Shown here: positions 38,847 through 51,028 of the stretch, one piece after another
How the letters are laid out: every line of letters begins with the position of its first letter
Position numbering within the stretch: the first letter of the stretch is position 1
Assembly: GCF_051020985.1 (NCBI RefSeq)
Contig: NC_135000.1
Location: 23,962,784 to 24,026,783, forward strand
DNA length: 64,000 bases
Reading direction: 5' to 3'
From: Nomia melanderi
Lineage: Eukaryota > Arthropoda > Insecta > Hymenoptera > Halictidae
Made by a program: the position numbers and the translations under genes
The notes under the pieces: generated by a model
What the model saw: the letters and a program-made list of their open reading frames with translations, nothing else
Database searches by the model: none
What the model was told of the DNA's origin: nothing

Positions 38847-40215
38847 GAATTCATCGCGGACGGCGATCTCGCAACGCGATTGCGTAAAAGCAATTGAAAT
38901 TGTTGATAAGGGCGGCGGCCGTTCGATGGCACCGGGAAATTACATATTGAAGCGATTATTAATTGACCTAGTTTCGCGTCGACGTTCCGCGGGATTCGAA
39001 TGGTACTGAATTGTTGTTCCGCGAGCTGCGACGGCGTGTTTAACGCGCACGTTAGATAAGCGACGCACCGATGCGAGCGATAATTATCGGGGACGCGGGG
39101 ATCGCATGAATTTGTAATCGTTGTTTTACAAAATTCTGGCGTGATTGCGGTGGAGCGTCGCGCGCGCGTTTTAATGCGACGTTCCTGTTCGGGGAACAAT
39201 GGCAGTTTGACACGTTGATAATTATTATTTGTACCGGTTTATTAACGATTTTTAATGCGGCCTCATCGAATGCGGCGCGATTGTTTGCCCCGGCGCGTTA
39301 TTCTATACAGTTAGAACGCGTCGGCGCGTGATTGAAAGCTACGTCGAGAATTCGATACGCGCGAATAAGCTACGTTCTAAAAATATCGGTGATATTTTAC
39401 GTAATAGTGGAAACGTATTCGTCTTTCACCTTTCCAACGATTCTATCAGCGGATTGGAAATTGGTAGACGAAATCATACTGAATATTTTAGTCGGGGATA
39501 TCGATTTTCGGTTTTGCTGATATTAAAATTAAAAGTATCGTTCGTATTTAATTTCCACTCGATTCGTTTAAATAACAAAAATCCGAGATGACGTTTTCGT
39601 ACAAGCGACGCGCTCGACGGAAACCAGTTCCTTTTAATTGTCGGGCCCCATTAAATCCCCAATGAATCAAACGATACGAGTCGGTGTGTAATATTAATTG
39701 CATGTAAATGCGGACTTAATGTAACGATAGCCTCTTAATTACTCGTCAGATATTTTCCGTCGACCTTCGACGGCACAGTTCGCCGTGGCCATATTTCGAT
39801 TCCGCTTCGAGCGTTTCTCAAATGTCCGTCCGAAGGTATCCTCGCGAAAAAAGTTTGGCCCCGACATCGCATCGCGGCCGAATCGGCTAAAGTGATTTAA
39901 GTGAAACCAGTCCAGAAACACTTTAAACGATAAGTTAATTAGTGAATTCTGTTCGGTTAAAATCACCGCGTTTCGAGAAAAAAAAGGGACAGTTAAAAGT
40001 CATATGCACGAAGAGATTGCACCGCGGGGGGAATGTAAATGATCGGATTATTCTAATAATTAAAATATAATTGTGTTCGTACGTACTTTCCGTTAACCTG
40101 TTCGTTAACCGTCAGATTTCTCCGGCACGGTCGTGCACAAAAATGGAAGAACGATTTTTAATTTGTTGAACGCTAGCGCTCGCTCTCTATTGTATATTAA
40201 TTATCGTACGGCGTA

Positions 40216-40320
40216 TGTTTATGCAGATGTAAAATATGCAAAATATGTGCAACATGCACATAATATATATGCAAAATGCAGGCGATATACAAGTAACATA
40301 AATGCGGAATACATGCGAGT
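40216..40320. promoter_or_regulatory. ATGCA-rich cluster (octamer-like or decayed tandem repeat)
   Basis: ATGCA occurs at 40221, 40236, 40254, 40269 and 40276, with TATGCAAAAT twice (40235, 40268) and related ATGCG later. TATGCAAAAT resembles the POU-domain octamer ATGCAAAT. Irregular spacing of roughly 15 nt also suggests an old tandem repeat. Confidence 0.3.
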
Positions 40321-43300
40321 AATATCTAGGTAATTTATACGCGTACCTTTGAAATATCAATCATTTCATTATTTCGCGTATGATAATTTCAGTTACACTG
40401 CACACCGTTAGTATTTTCACACCGAAGAACGCCGATGCACGTTACGTAATGACAAGCTAAATACGACTACGATAAACCTTGTAATCTTGCAATCTATACA
40501 CTCTTGAAAATACTATTAACTATAACACGATTACCATAGAATTGCCTATCCGACGCACAGTACACGCGACGTATTCGAAATGGAAAATATACGTTTTAAA
40601 TCCTTTAACCGGCGAAACGAATTTCTCCCCGGATCTCGTCGTCGCGTTGCCTATTTTTAATGGAAATATTGCGCGTGCATAAACAACCGCGGCTTACTAA
40701 TTACCGAGTTAAATAGAAATTTCACGGAGCGCGTCCGTAACGACGAAATTTCGAGTGTCAATCATTTCCGGGCGCGGGTGGTTGCCGAGAGAGGTAGACG
40801 GCCGCGCTTCGCAGCCGGGCCAAATGGAAAGTGTAAGCGTAAGGGGGGGAGGAAAGCGCACCACTATTGTTCCACCCTCTTTTCCGGGTTTCAGAAGCGT
40901 TCGCGGCAAGTGCATTTTGTTGTGTGCTCAGAAATCTGTTATTCAATTTGAAATGGCTTTATCGCGCGTCTGAAACCAACCCCAGATCTCGCATTGATGC
41001 CAAACTACATGGACTATGAAATCTCTCCTCCCTCCTCGAGCCCCTCGACGCGCGTGTGTGCCGCATGCTGGCTTCTCTCTCCATTTACGTGAACCGCCAA
41101 CACCGCCGGCGGAATCGAGTACTCGGGAACTTCCCGGCGATACTTTTCCGCGTGTACACTCGTATCGGGCCGTGTGCTAGAGTGGAAACGAAAGCGATTG
41201 CGAGCTGAAATAGACGCGTAATGACGCGCCGCTCGTTCCGGAAAATGATTCAACCAGAAATCTCCCCTCCTCTTTTTTTTTATCGGCGAATGTGTTATTC
41301 TGTCTTCGTGATAATTGTTTAATTTGCATAATTTCATCGACGTTGCGTTGTGGTTTTCATTCACGCGTGCCGAAGATTGTGGGGTGAGTTTGATAAGAAT
41401 GAAGTGATTTTGTGTGAATTTGGTGGTTACTGTTGTGCGATTAGGATTGTGGTAATTATTGATCGATATTGTTTCAATTGTAGTTGTAGGTAAATTACAA
41501 AATGTGTTTTGTATAATTTTATACGTATTTCGGTATTCTTGTTATTTTTCATGGAACTTTTGTGAACTGATTTTGGGAGAAAGGGTTCCGGGTATGTATC
41601 TTTATGTATTTATTAGGGAAATCGATCTCGCAATCGAAAACTTATTTATGGAAGAAGTGAAAGTAATTGATTTGAAGAATTTATAATCTAAAGAAACTTG
41701 TAAATATGAAAGGGAGAACGTTGACTGATATGCAATCAACCTGTTTGCTTGTTTATCATGCTTTACATAGTGGTTTTGCAATATTTATCTTGAAATTCTC
41801 TCTTGACCATTTATTTCTTGTACCTCACGTTGCATAAGATATATAATTTATCAGATACACTCGTGATAATTACTTCTATATATACATATATTCAATATTA
41901 GAGTGTTATCATACAAATTACGCTGTTTTGACATTTTACAGCAAAAAAGAGTACTAGAAACATTAAAACGATCCTTCAGCTGATTTCTTGAAATATTTAG
42001 TCTTGAATTTTTCTTCCAGCAATCAGTGGATATTCAGTATATTCAATCGCGCTTTTGAAACACATTAATTACTTTTATTTATAATTGGACGCAAAGCATT
42101 TCACTCTTTTATAAAACACACCTATCCTTTCAGAACTGTTATATCAACAGATATCTAATTCCAAACGTTTCAGCAACATTAAAAGCTTATTTCCAACTCG
42201 AATACAGTTTCCCGAAACAAGTTAAAAGCTGCTTTTGTTCCACTTAATCACAGAGCACAAAACGCGAACCGCACGCGGACGTAGCCATATTCGGTCCCAC
42301 AATCGTGTGACCCGACAGTAACGGCAAAAGTGTTTATTCAAATCAGTTTGAAACACGGCTCGATATCTTCAATGATCCTTTTGTTATAATGCGCCGAAGC
42401 AGTATATTTTTTGCGTTATAATTACAGAATTTACGCATATACTTTATCGTCGTGTATCAAAAGAAGCGACGCGGAGAACGTTTAACGTTTTATGGAATAA
42501 CGAGGGGACAAAAGGAACGAGTAAAATAATAATCGATAATCGCGAAATGGGAATCAAGGCTTCATTCGTCTACGCGTAATTTAATTTTCTTGCTGTCCAA
42601 TTGTTTTCCGTGGATAGGAAATTATGAAGAAGAACAAAAGGGTATTGTTAAATCAATTCGCCTCGTTCTATCGATCAGGTCGAAGGCAGCCAGTCTGGCT
42701 ATAACAAGGTGCCGGGGACGACGAGGAGACAGTGAAGAATAATAGCAGTTTTGTTATTAAACGAACGCTTAAATTCGATACCTTAGATCACCGTCTGTCA
42801 ATTAGAGCAGGAGCAAGGTCGAGCTGCAGCTCTGTGAATTCCGCGTTCGCTGTTCGCGCGTGCTACTCAACTATGGTAATACGATGAAAAGGAAAACGAA
42901 TCTTGGTCTTCCAGCAGCGTACCTGCTGTTCTTCGGTTAAATTGAGCTACCTGAGATGTAAACTCTTAATGTACCCGCCGCCAGCTTTGATCTGTCTACG
43001 GTCTGCGTCATCTAGCCTTGATTCGTTTATACCGTGATTCGCCACTTTCGACGACACAAAGTTATTGAAAACAAACGCCGCGAATGAAAATCATTCGGAG
43101 AACAACAATACCAATAATATAATAGAACTAATTATTCTATGAATCGAACAGATATTCAATATTGCGAGAACAAATCAAAGTTTTATCTCGTTACCCGCGG
43201 ATAACGAAATATCTCGTTATACCCCGACGTTTTTCAAATAGTTTATCGAATCACGTCGTTTTATACTTGTTATTATATTACTTCTACAATGTTCTGTTTC

Positions 43301-44320
43301 GCAACGGTCTGTAACAAATATATTTCGAAACGAAGTGTACGTCCTTCGTTGCGCACATCCTCGGGGCGATTTTATTTTTCCGGGGTATCGTTCCGATCGA
43401 TCGTTTCTGAAATAATGTTTAATAATTACAGGGAAGGGGGATTAAAATTTGAACCGCGTTGTATAATTAATGCTTTCCACGAAAATCAGTTATATATGGA
43501 AAAAACTGTCGAATCGGCCTCTTATTAAACTTGTATCGATCGTAGATATCGTTCGCGATAACATTTCGAATTTAATGGACATAAAATACCTCCTTAATGC
43601 GCCGATAGCATCGAAATTTCGTGTGAGCCCGAGCGTTCTGCACTTAATTTTCTGTCACCCGTTGTGCCCGTAATGAAAAATCGATAGCGCGAACCAGTTT
43701 CGAAGAAACACATACGAAAATAAAATACGATACCGGTAAATGCATGCGTCTGCATACAAACGACGGCTTCATGTTTGATGAATCAACAATGTATAACGCA
43801 GATATTTGCTGCCGGATAACAACGAAATGAAATGTTACAGAAATTCCGATGCATTATCGTCCGTAATCGTTTTTACAAAAATTTCCCATGGGAATCGGCG
43901 ACAAATCAGAATGTACAGTAGGAATGTTTATATAAATTTGACGGAAATACCTCGAAACCTTACCGTACCTGGAACCGATAAAATTGTATTCGTTCTTGGA
44001 AACCAGAAAACCTGAAACATTCTCAAAACCGTACAAACTTTAATAATGAACATGCAACATTCATTCCGCTATTTCGAAATTCTCGTATTCCAACAATTAC
44101 CTTCTCGAGCTTCAGTCGGCCTAGAAAAAACGAACACCCGTTAATTCTATCTTCGCGAATTCTGGACATCAGGCTTCAGTGCTAATTAAAATATGAAAAT
44201 ATACGTTCGCGCCCACGCGTATCATTTCTGCATCGTCCCCGGCAGATAGTGCTTCTCCGTTCGTGCGGTTGAAAATTTGAAAATAAATCGAGGGGGGGCC
44301 GACGCAAAACAGAAAACGGC

Positions 44321-44366
44321 ACACGCACTCACGCACTCACGCACGCACGCACGCACGCACGCACAC
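44321..44366. repeat. (CACG/GCAC)n microsatellite
   Basis: CACGCACT units pass into pure GCAC tetramers. It lies just upstream of the GAGA-rich leader-like region. Confidence 0.9.
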
Positions 44367-44953
44367 AAGTGCCGCGCGTCGAGGTGCGCACAGCCGAGAT
44401 TCAGACGGGGATGGTAGAGGTGGGCTCTCCTCTCAGGTTCGCAGGTACGTGCACATAGGTATACGCGCACTCGATTGGCGTCGACCGGCGTCCCGGGAGG
44501 GGCGCGACGCCAGCCAAGAACGAACGTTGATACTAAACCGCGGGCCGAGCTGCTCCGAACGACAGTTCAACGAGCGTGTGTTCCGAGGCCGGATCACGGT
44601 GGTCCACAGGACCGATTCGCGTGCAGATTTCCACGGTCGTTCGAGGGCCGCGTGCACGATCCACGATATCTGTCAAACTCGGTGACGTTTATCGATCGGT
44701 CCAGAAACGATTCCCAGTGATAAAACCGCGTGATTCGGGGCCAGACGACGTGAATCAAAATCCATATATATATATTTTTGAAATTTCGTTCGCGTACCTT
44801 GTTGTTTACAAGTGCCGGCTCGATATGGTGGACCACGACAGTGTTCGATAACAATTGTGTATCGTTACCGGATTGATATACCGTCGATCGTATTCGCCAG
44901 GACGAGTGTGCCACGTGAAACCGCGGACCGCGTTGTGACTAACCACCAATCGA

Positions 44954-44968
44954 CAGAGAGGGGAGAGG

Positions 44969-45002
<34 letters not shown>

Positions 45003-45060
45003 TAGAGATAGATAGAGTGAGAGGGACAGAGAGAGAGAGAGAGAGAAAGGAAAGGAAAGG
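44954..45060. repeat. (GA)n-rich block
   Basis: GA dinucleotides interrupted by GGGA, GTGA and GATA units. It may double as GAGA-factor binding sequence. Confidence 0.85.
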
Positions 45061-46430
45061 ATACTTTACTCACCCCACGAAGTATCATCGATGATCGCCT
45101 TCCGAAATCGATCGTACGTCACGGTTAGCGAGTACCTTTAACGGCTACAACAACGTCAACGACGACGACCACGACGACAGCCCGTCAAGATCGGTGACCG
45201 TCGACGCTACTACGTCCCCGTATAACAGTACACCCAGCCCCCGGTATATACGTGTGCATGTGTGCGGCGTCCGTGTACGTATTGTGTGTGTGTTTACATT
45301 GAATCAGTGCCTCGTTTCGAAACATCATGATCCGTCGACGCGAGTGCGATCGAGTACTCTGGAGTGCCGGCGAGGGTGTTTCTAGTGCGATGCTCGGGGT
45401 TGCCGTCTGCGTGCGGGTTTCGAGATGCGTTCTGCGGTGCGTCAGCCACGAGTAACTGCAATTGGAGGCCGGTGGACCCGTATATATACCGGTTACTTGG
45501 CCACCGAGTGATCGTAGTGTGCGGACTAACCGCCGGAGTAATTAATCCGACGTATGTGCGGACAGACATCCCCCGTTGCTGCGCGCGGAGTCAATCACTG
45601 ACGACGGATTCGGTGATCCCGATACCGGTGCACGAGAGCGCGCGCGGGCGCACGATCAATCGCGGCGGACCGAAAACCCCTCTGCCAGATTCAGATTCAC
45701 CTGTCGACGATAATAGATAGTTAAGAATCGGGAACGAACGCCGAGTAGCGATAGAGACGGACAACGGGGACAGAAGAGGACAGAGGCGAGGTAGAGGCGA
45801 CCGGAACGAGGGAGAGGGAGGGAACGGAAGCCTAGATCGGCCCGATAAGTTGGCACACGCGCGAGAACGTGTTCGGTCATTAATAAACACAAAAGCGTGG
45901 CCGAGTAGCGCGATGCACACCGGGACTGACCGTTTTGAATTGTTCGCGCGTGACCAATTGAATCCGATCCTGTACCGTTCGTTATCGGCCGCGGGACGTC
46001 AACGTTGCCCGTCTAGCGGATAACTTGAGCCGGTGGACCAGAGAGCGCAGATTACCGCGGGAGGTTAATTAAAAAAAAGCCCGGAACGACGTGGGACGAG
46101 CGACGATATTGGCAAACTCGTCGATATCGACGTCCCTTCGCCGCGGACTGACGTCTCGTGTTGATAAACATTTTTTTGCCGATGCCGAGGGAGAGGGGCC
46201 GCGCGCTCGGCAGCCCGAGTGGACATCTTTCTTCGTGCGCGGACGACTGATCATCGGCGTCGTGACTGGAATACCGCCCGATGTCACCTGCTTACGGCAA
46301 CAGCGATCGGGTATCTTTTCGGGAAGGCCGGAGCAGCCGCGAACCACGTCCGAAGTGATCGAGAGCGTCGAATTCTAAAAAGAACGACGCCCGGTCCGTG
46401 AAGAGTATCATTTTCCCCACCACTCCACGG

Positions 46431-46505
46431 ATGCCCGACCGTGTGCACGAGGAATTCCTACTAGCGGAAGAGGACTTAGCCACGGCCGACTTCCCGCGAA
46501 GTTAA
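46431..46505 (+). CDS. Possible 24-codon upstream ORF
   Basis: An ATG opens a short frame that ends at TAA and encodes an acidic, non-repetitive peptide beginning MPDRVHEEFLLAEED. It sits in the leader-like block, upstream of a strong splice donor. It would fit a regulatory uORF or small peptide. A frame of this length is easily open by chance, so confidence is low. Confidence 0.12.
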   Translation: MPDRVHEEFLLAEEDLATADFPRS

Positions 46506-46822
46506 TTAGCCCAGGCCCGGCCGCCATCGGCGATATTTCAAATCCGCCCGTGAACGTGTACCCGGTGGATAAAGTAAATGAACGACGCCGATTACTCGAA
46601 CGGATAATTAATCAGGGTCTCCGGACGAAAGGAGACATTCATTCCGCACGACCAATCATCGGGCCGGGCCGGGACCGGCCCGCTGATCACCTTGCGGTGT
46701 GTGTACATTATTCGATCCGCGATTCGGTGGAACGTCTTAATTAATAATCACGCGAACCCATTGAAATTCGTGCGTCGTTTCGCATATTAAGGAGGGCAAT
46801 TAAAGGAAAAAAAACCGCCGGA

Positions 46823-46869
46823 GCGGCGGCGGCGGCGGCGGCGGCGGCAGCGGCGACGACGACGACGGC
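46823..46869. repeat. (GCG)n then (ACG)n triplet repeat
   Basis: About nine GCG triplets, GCA GCG GCG, then ACG triplets. On the plus strand they read as poly-Ala/Thr in a frame open from 46748 to 47200 that has no ATG. This is more likely leader RNA than protein. Confidence 0.85.
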
Positions 46870-47022
46870 GAGTTCGTGTGGCGGCCGTGAAACGGGCAGA
46901 AAACGAACCGTGGCAACGGCGACGAGAACTTGGTCGTCCCCTCGTCGTCTACTTTTTACCTCGTTTCGCGAACACCGAGGAAGAGTTCTTACGCCGCACG
47001 CGAGAGGGACCTTAAGCACGCA

Positions 47023-47045
47023 GGCACGCACGCACGCACGCACTC
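47023..47045. repeat. (CACG)n microsatellite
   Basis: Tandem GCAC/CACG tetramers, the same unit as at 44.33 kb. Confidence 0.85.
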
Positions 47046-47189
47046 GCGCACCCCTTCGAGGGGGAGGACCGAACACCGGGAGAAACCCTGCGCCGCCGGC
47101 GATCTTGATTTCCTCTTGGTTTTTTCGATCGTTTCTCTTTGGAACTCGTGACCGCTTTTGGATCGTTCCTTGGACTACCTGGAGCACCG

Positions 47190-47206
47190 TATCGAGGTGA
47201 GTTAAC
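47190..47206 (+). other. Strong 5' splice site (exon end) candidate
   Basis: CGTATCGAG|GTGAGTTA matches the eukaryotic donor consensus closely, with cleavage after 47197. The upstream sequence back to the GCG repeat (46823) is CpG-rich leader-like text. This may end the first, non-coding exon of the plus-strand gene inferred to start near 45 kb. No partner acceptor was located with confidence. Confidence 0.3.
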
Positions 47207-50200
47207 TGTCTCTCTCGCGAGTTTCGATTGTCGCTGTTCCGGGAGCTTTGTAACGGATCGAACGGTCTCGATACAGAGGCATACGGTGTCCCCTTTTGTC
47301 TCGAGATCTCCGAAATGCGTTACGCAGACACGTGTGTGGGACGCGTGATAATTCAATGGTATCACTCGGGTCGGGGGATAAGATAATGTTTCAACGTGGC
47401 CTCTAACGTAACTTGAAAGCTGACTCAAGTAGGACATACGTACATTTACGTGAACCCCTTTTCTTTACACTCCGCGGCAACACTTCGCGAAACGGCTGTT
47501 ATAAACTAGTGATAGTTATACGATTCTATTGTGAGAACATCATTAAGTAACCTGAGACGGAATAATTTATCGATCATTGTTACCGTGATAAGTACACCGG
47601 TCGCCATAGCCGTGCAGAGTAGCACAATGTCGGGGTGCGATACGATCGAACGACATTTTTCTCGCCTCCCGATGTCTATATTTAACCGACTCCTGCCGCG
47701 CAAATATAGAAGGCAATTATAAAACGCTCGGATTTGATTTGAAAATATTCAAGCTTTCGATTAAGCGGCTCGCGGAGACGCGTCACGCCGGCGAAGAGCC
47801 GCAATAGCTTTCGTACGTGTACAAGAATACCGTCTCCGTTGGTGTCGCGCTGCTCCGTGAAAGAACCGCGCTCGTGTCTGTCGCCGGCAAATCCTTGAAA
47901 TCGAATTTTCCGAGACGAGGGTCCTCCTGGGGACGGGCGGACGAGGGAAAACGGATCGAGGGAGGTGGCAGAGACTGCCGGACCGGCGAGCGAGGGAAAT
48001 TTCGTACGTCGGCACCGAGCTCGGGATGGGAGGAGAGAGCGGCGCTGTGTTGAACGAGCGTGCCGATTTCGTGTGTCGACGTTTCCGTGCAATTTACCCG
48101 CATGCGACTTATGAAATCGCGATTGCGCCGTTGCATTGGACCTGGCTTTCATCCCCGAAATTTCTTCGTCCGAAACTGGCATTTCGAATTAGTTAATCGC
48201 GAAGCGTTCTTACGAAAAACACCGGTCGCAGCGAGCTCGCCTCTGAGAAAGCAGATTTCTCGCGGCGGTTTTTCACTTCTACCGAGTGCACTCGAGTAAA
48301 AACGGCCTGCCATGTCAGACTTATCGCTGCACGAGTTAATTCTACTCGCAATGCATTCGACGACGAACGCAATGTGGTCCGACTTTGTATTTCACGGCGT
48401 GCTTCGCCGGCACGTTCCCAGCCGCGGTCGGGGGCCGGAAAACATCGCCGCACCCCGCAGCAGCTTTACAATTTTTAGCGGCGGAGATATCGTCATTTTT
48501 CGATCGGGACAAATATTTGAGCAGACCGGCGAAGTTTGGCGGGCGGCGCGGGAATATCATATCCCGCGCGTTTGATTTCCAGCCCGGAATAAACGGGACA
48601 CGGGGGCCGCCGTACGTCCGCGTAAACACGAAAAATTCGTGGCCACGGCTGGCATACATTGCCAATTGCCGGGTTAAATCCGGCATTGTCCCTGGCCGAA
48701 GCCGCAAAATATAATATATTTTCGCGGAAGCCCGGGGGCCGTAGCCGACGCGTCCATTAGAGGGCGAGGACGTTTAACAGAAATTGTGTGACGTTCCGCA
48801 TGGGCATTGTATACGGCGGACAGGAGGACCGGGAAGGTATGCCCAAATAAATAGAGCGTGTTACATAAAGAGCCCTTGTTTAAATTATATCCACGAAGGT
48901 ATTGCGCTTGTAGCCGTGCCGCGCGAGGGAGACAAAATTGCGCTATTTTCCGGAACAAATGGTTCCTACATACGGAAGCAATACGCCGACCCGTACGAAA
49001 TTATAACGGATATATCACAACTTTCACCCCGTGGTCCTGGCGCCGGCGTGCACGCGGAACACGTATACGTGTACACCTTGGTCTTTCGCCGCGGACGAAT
49101 GAATCATGTGGACGGTACGTACGTAGGAAGAAAATTACCGAACGCCGGAAATGGATCGGCAGCGATGGATCTCCTCGCTCGGGAAATATCATGAATGTCG
49201 ATTACCCGGTTGGTATCGATGAAAACAGTCACCGGGAAAAATCGGCGCGGCTCGGCCGACCGGCCGGATTGGTTTCCTTGTAATTTTTTCGCGAAACGAA
49301 TCCGTTTACCCGGGCCGCGCGGCCACGCTTTGAGCGTCCCCGATTCTACGGAAATTCGGATGCAAATGGAGAATAACGAGAAACCTTCGGGGATCGAAGT
49401 GCCATGAATATCGACTATATTATTTTACGAGCTACGTTTTTATGCTACCGTTCGGAAGTTTCGGGTCATTTCTTCGACGAGTGAAGTTGCCTGTTCTTTC
49501 ATAGGAGAGAAATGAATGGGCGGCCGAGACTTTGTGTGCTTCGCGTCGGGATACCAGTGTTTTCGTTGAACGAAAACTCCATTTTGTTTCATTCTTTTTT
49601 AATATTTACTGATGTTTTTTTCATATTAAACTCAGTGCTACAATTCTTACCACGACTACAAATCGGACATTTTACTTTATCAAAGTTTGTCCTTAATTAA
49701 TTGTCGCGAAATAAAATACTCAATTTTGTACTTATACTAATAGTAACAATATTTAAAGAATAGAAATAGAAATATAGGTATGGAGGTAGAAATATTTAAA
49801 GAACCTAACAGTTCTATTAGCTTCCAAGTGAAATAGTAGACTCGCAGAAATGTATCAAACTTTCCATATACCAAACTTCAGCAAACCACGCGTACTGCAA
49901 AGTCCGAAAATTCTCGATCCGGTTGCAAGCGAGATTAAACTGTGAGTAGCTGTTGCATCCCCTTGAAAAGTACAATGTTCGAGCGGACTCCGCGAGTGGG
50001 AGAGCAAGTACGTTAATCTCCGGTTGTTTCGCCGAGGCGAGGTGCAAGGCTAATAGCCTTATAATACTAATAACACTCGTGGAAAGAGAGTCATCAATTA
50101 AGGGACAAACACGACGCAGGGATCTTAAAAGCGGAGCGGTCCAACAATGCAACACTATGCCTGCCGGTGTTAAACGCGGGTCCGCAGGCGGGCCCCGGGG

Positions 50201-50435
50201 AGAGAGAGACCGGCCGTAGTTTTACGAACGGTGCGCCTCCTCGAAATGTACAAACTGGTTTTCGGGATTCTCTCCTCCCCCGTTCCGCCGTTGATTCTCT
50301 TTCTCACACTCCGAGCTCCCATGGCGGAGAGTCGATCAAGCATCTCCTCTCGGGTGCGTTTCGGGGCCTCTCGTTTTATTTTTCGGGGTTCTATCTCGGC
50401 GAAAAATCTATGTCAACCGACATGTTGACACGTGT
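47207..50435. other. Probable intron or intergenic DNA
   Basis: CpG-rich to about 49.4 kb, then A/T-rich to about 49.9 kb. Overlapping frames of 100-166 codons on both strands around 47.7-49.2 kb show no family resemblance and mutually exclude each other. Confidence 0.55.
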
Positions 50436-50554
50436 TCAAACGTAGGCCGCTCGCGCTCGCGCGATCACACGTAGAGAGTCAGGCGGGACCTCGTTTTCGT
50501 CCCGCACGTCGTCGTCGTAGTCGTCGTCGGCAGCGGCGGCGGCGGCGGCGGCGG
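50436..50554 (-). CDS. Probable last coding exon, Ala-run plus acidic tail, unrecognised protein
   Basis: Seen on the minus strand: a textbook acceptor region (long pyrimidine tract, CTAAC branch-like site, then CTTCCACCATAG) runs straight into a frame of nine Ala codons. That is followed by DDDYDDDVRDENEVPPDSL, a basic/Ala end and TGA (complement 50436-50438). An AATAAA signal (complement 50375-50380) lies about 55 nt past the stop. The frame after the acceptor begins with two bases of a split codon (phase 1). Inference: the 3' terminal exon of a minus-strand gene whose other exons lie at higher coordinates. The frame also reads through the supposed intron as part of a 103-codon frame, so an unspliced ORF is possible, but that upstream part is Ser/Arg/Thr noise. 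The opposite strand's 119-codon frame is Glu/Arg/Lys polypurine and looks like a shadow. No family is recognised. Confidence 0.35.
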
Positions 50555-50556
50555 CT
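50508..50556. repeat. (GTC)n and (GGC)n triplet repeats
   Basis: Adjoining GTC and GGC triplet tracts. On the minus strand they encode the Asp and Ala runs of the candidate terminal exon. Confidence 0.85.
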
Positions 50557-50752
50557 ATGGTGGAAGAGTTAGAGATATGGTGGGAGGAAAAGGTGGAGGA
50601 GAGAAGGCGAGAGAAGAAAGAGGGTGGGCGCCGGGTTGGAAGTCGAGTTACTGGTATGCAGTGTCGGATTTCGCCTTGTCCGTCGGAAGAACGCGCTAGA
50701 CGGAGAAGAGAACGGAACGAGGTGTACAGAGAGGAGTGTAGATACACACCTC

Positions 50753-50806
50753 AAGGTGTGCACACACACGTGTACACCGTCGCGCACACGCACACACGCA
50801 CACCGT
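50753..50806. repeat. (CA)n-rich tract
   Basis: Interrupted CA dinucleotides with CG and GT interruptions. Confidence 0.85.
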
Positions 50807-50848
50807 GTTATACACGCATGCTCGGGTTACACCCTTCTCATGAATCAA

Positions 50849-51028
50849 AACTATTCGAGACGGAGAAAGAGATACGGAACGGAGCGCGAGAAACGGGGCC
50901 GAAAGAGAGACGGTAGACGTTAAAAGGGATAGGCAGAAAAGGAAGAGGTAGAAGGAGAAGACGAAGAGGAAAAATAGAAGGAGGAGGAGGCGGAGGAGGA
51001 AGAAGAACAAGTGGGAGAGAAGAGATGA
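50849..51028. repeat. Long polypurine tract
   Basis: About 180 nt of G/A-rich sequence with GGAGGAGG and GAAGAAG subsections. It lies upstream, in minus-strand sense, of the candidate terminal exon, where it would be polypyrimidine intron sequence. Confidence 0.75.

Larger units (their letters stand above)
33273..44320. other. Mostly A/T-richer gene-desert DNA
   Basis: The stretches 35.4-37.9 kb and 41.3-44.1 kb are notably A/T-rich with almost no long frames, unlike the CpG-rich flanks. Apart from the site clusters listed separately I see no gene. Confidence 0.6.
44954..46550 (+). promoter_or_regulatory. Promoter / long 5' leader-like CpG- and GAGA-rich region
   Basis: Seen: a 100-bp GA-rich block (44954-45060) resembling clustered GAGA-factor sites, then over 1 kb of CpG-rich, non-repetitive sequence. 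An initiator-like AATCAGTG lies at 45303-45310 and further purine-rich patches at about 45730-45830. Frames are intermittently open but lack in-frame ATG codons. For example, the frame ending at 45720 reads plausibly (PLPDSDSPVDDNR at its end) yet starts from GTG only. This pattern is common in long 5' UTRs of insect regulatory genes. Inference: transcription starts on the plus strand somewhere in this block. The coding start is not identifiable. Confidence 0.3.

Noticed and set aside
42985..43000. CCAGCTTTGAT, matching the middle of the miR-2 family
   Set aside because: The seed part of miR-2 is absent and no hairpin is evident.
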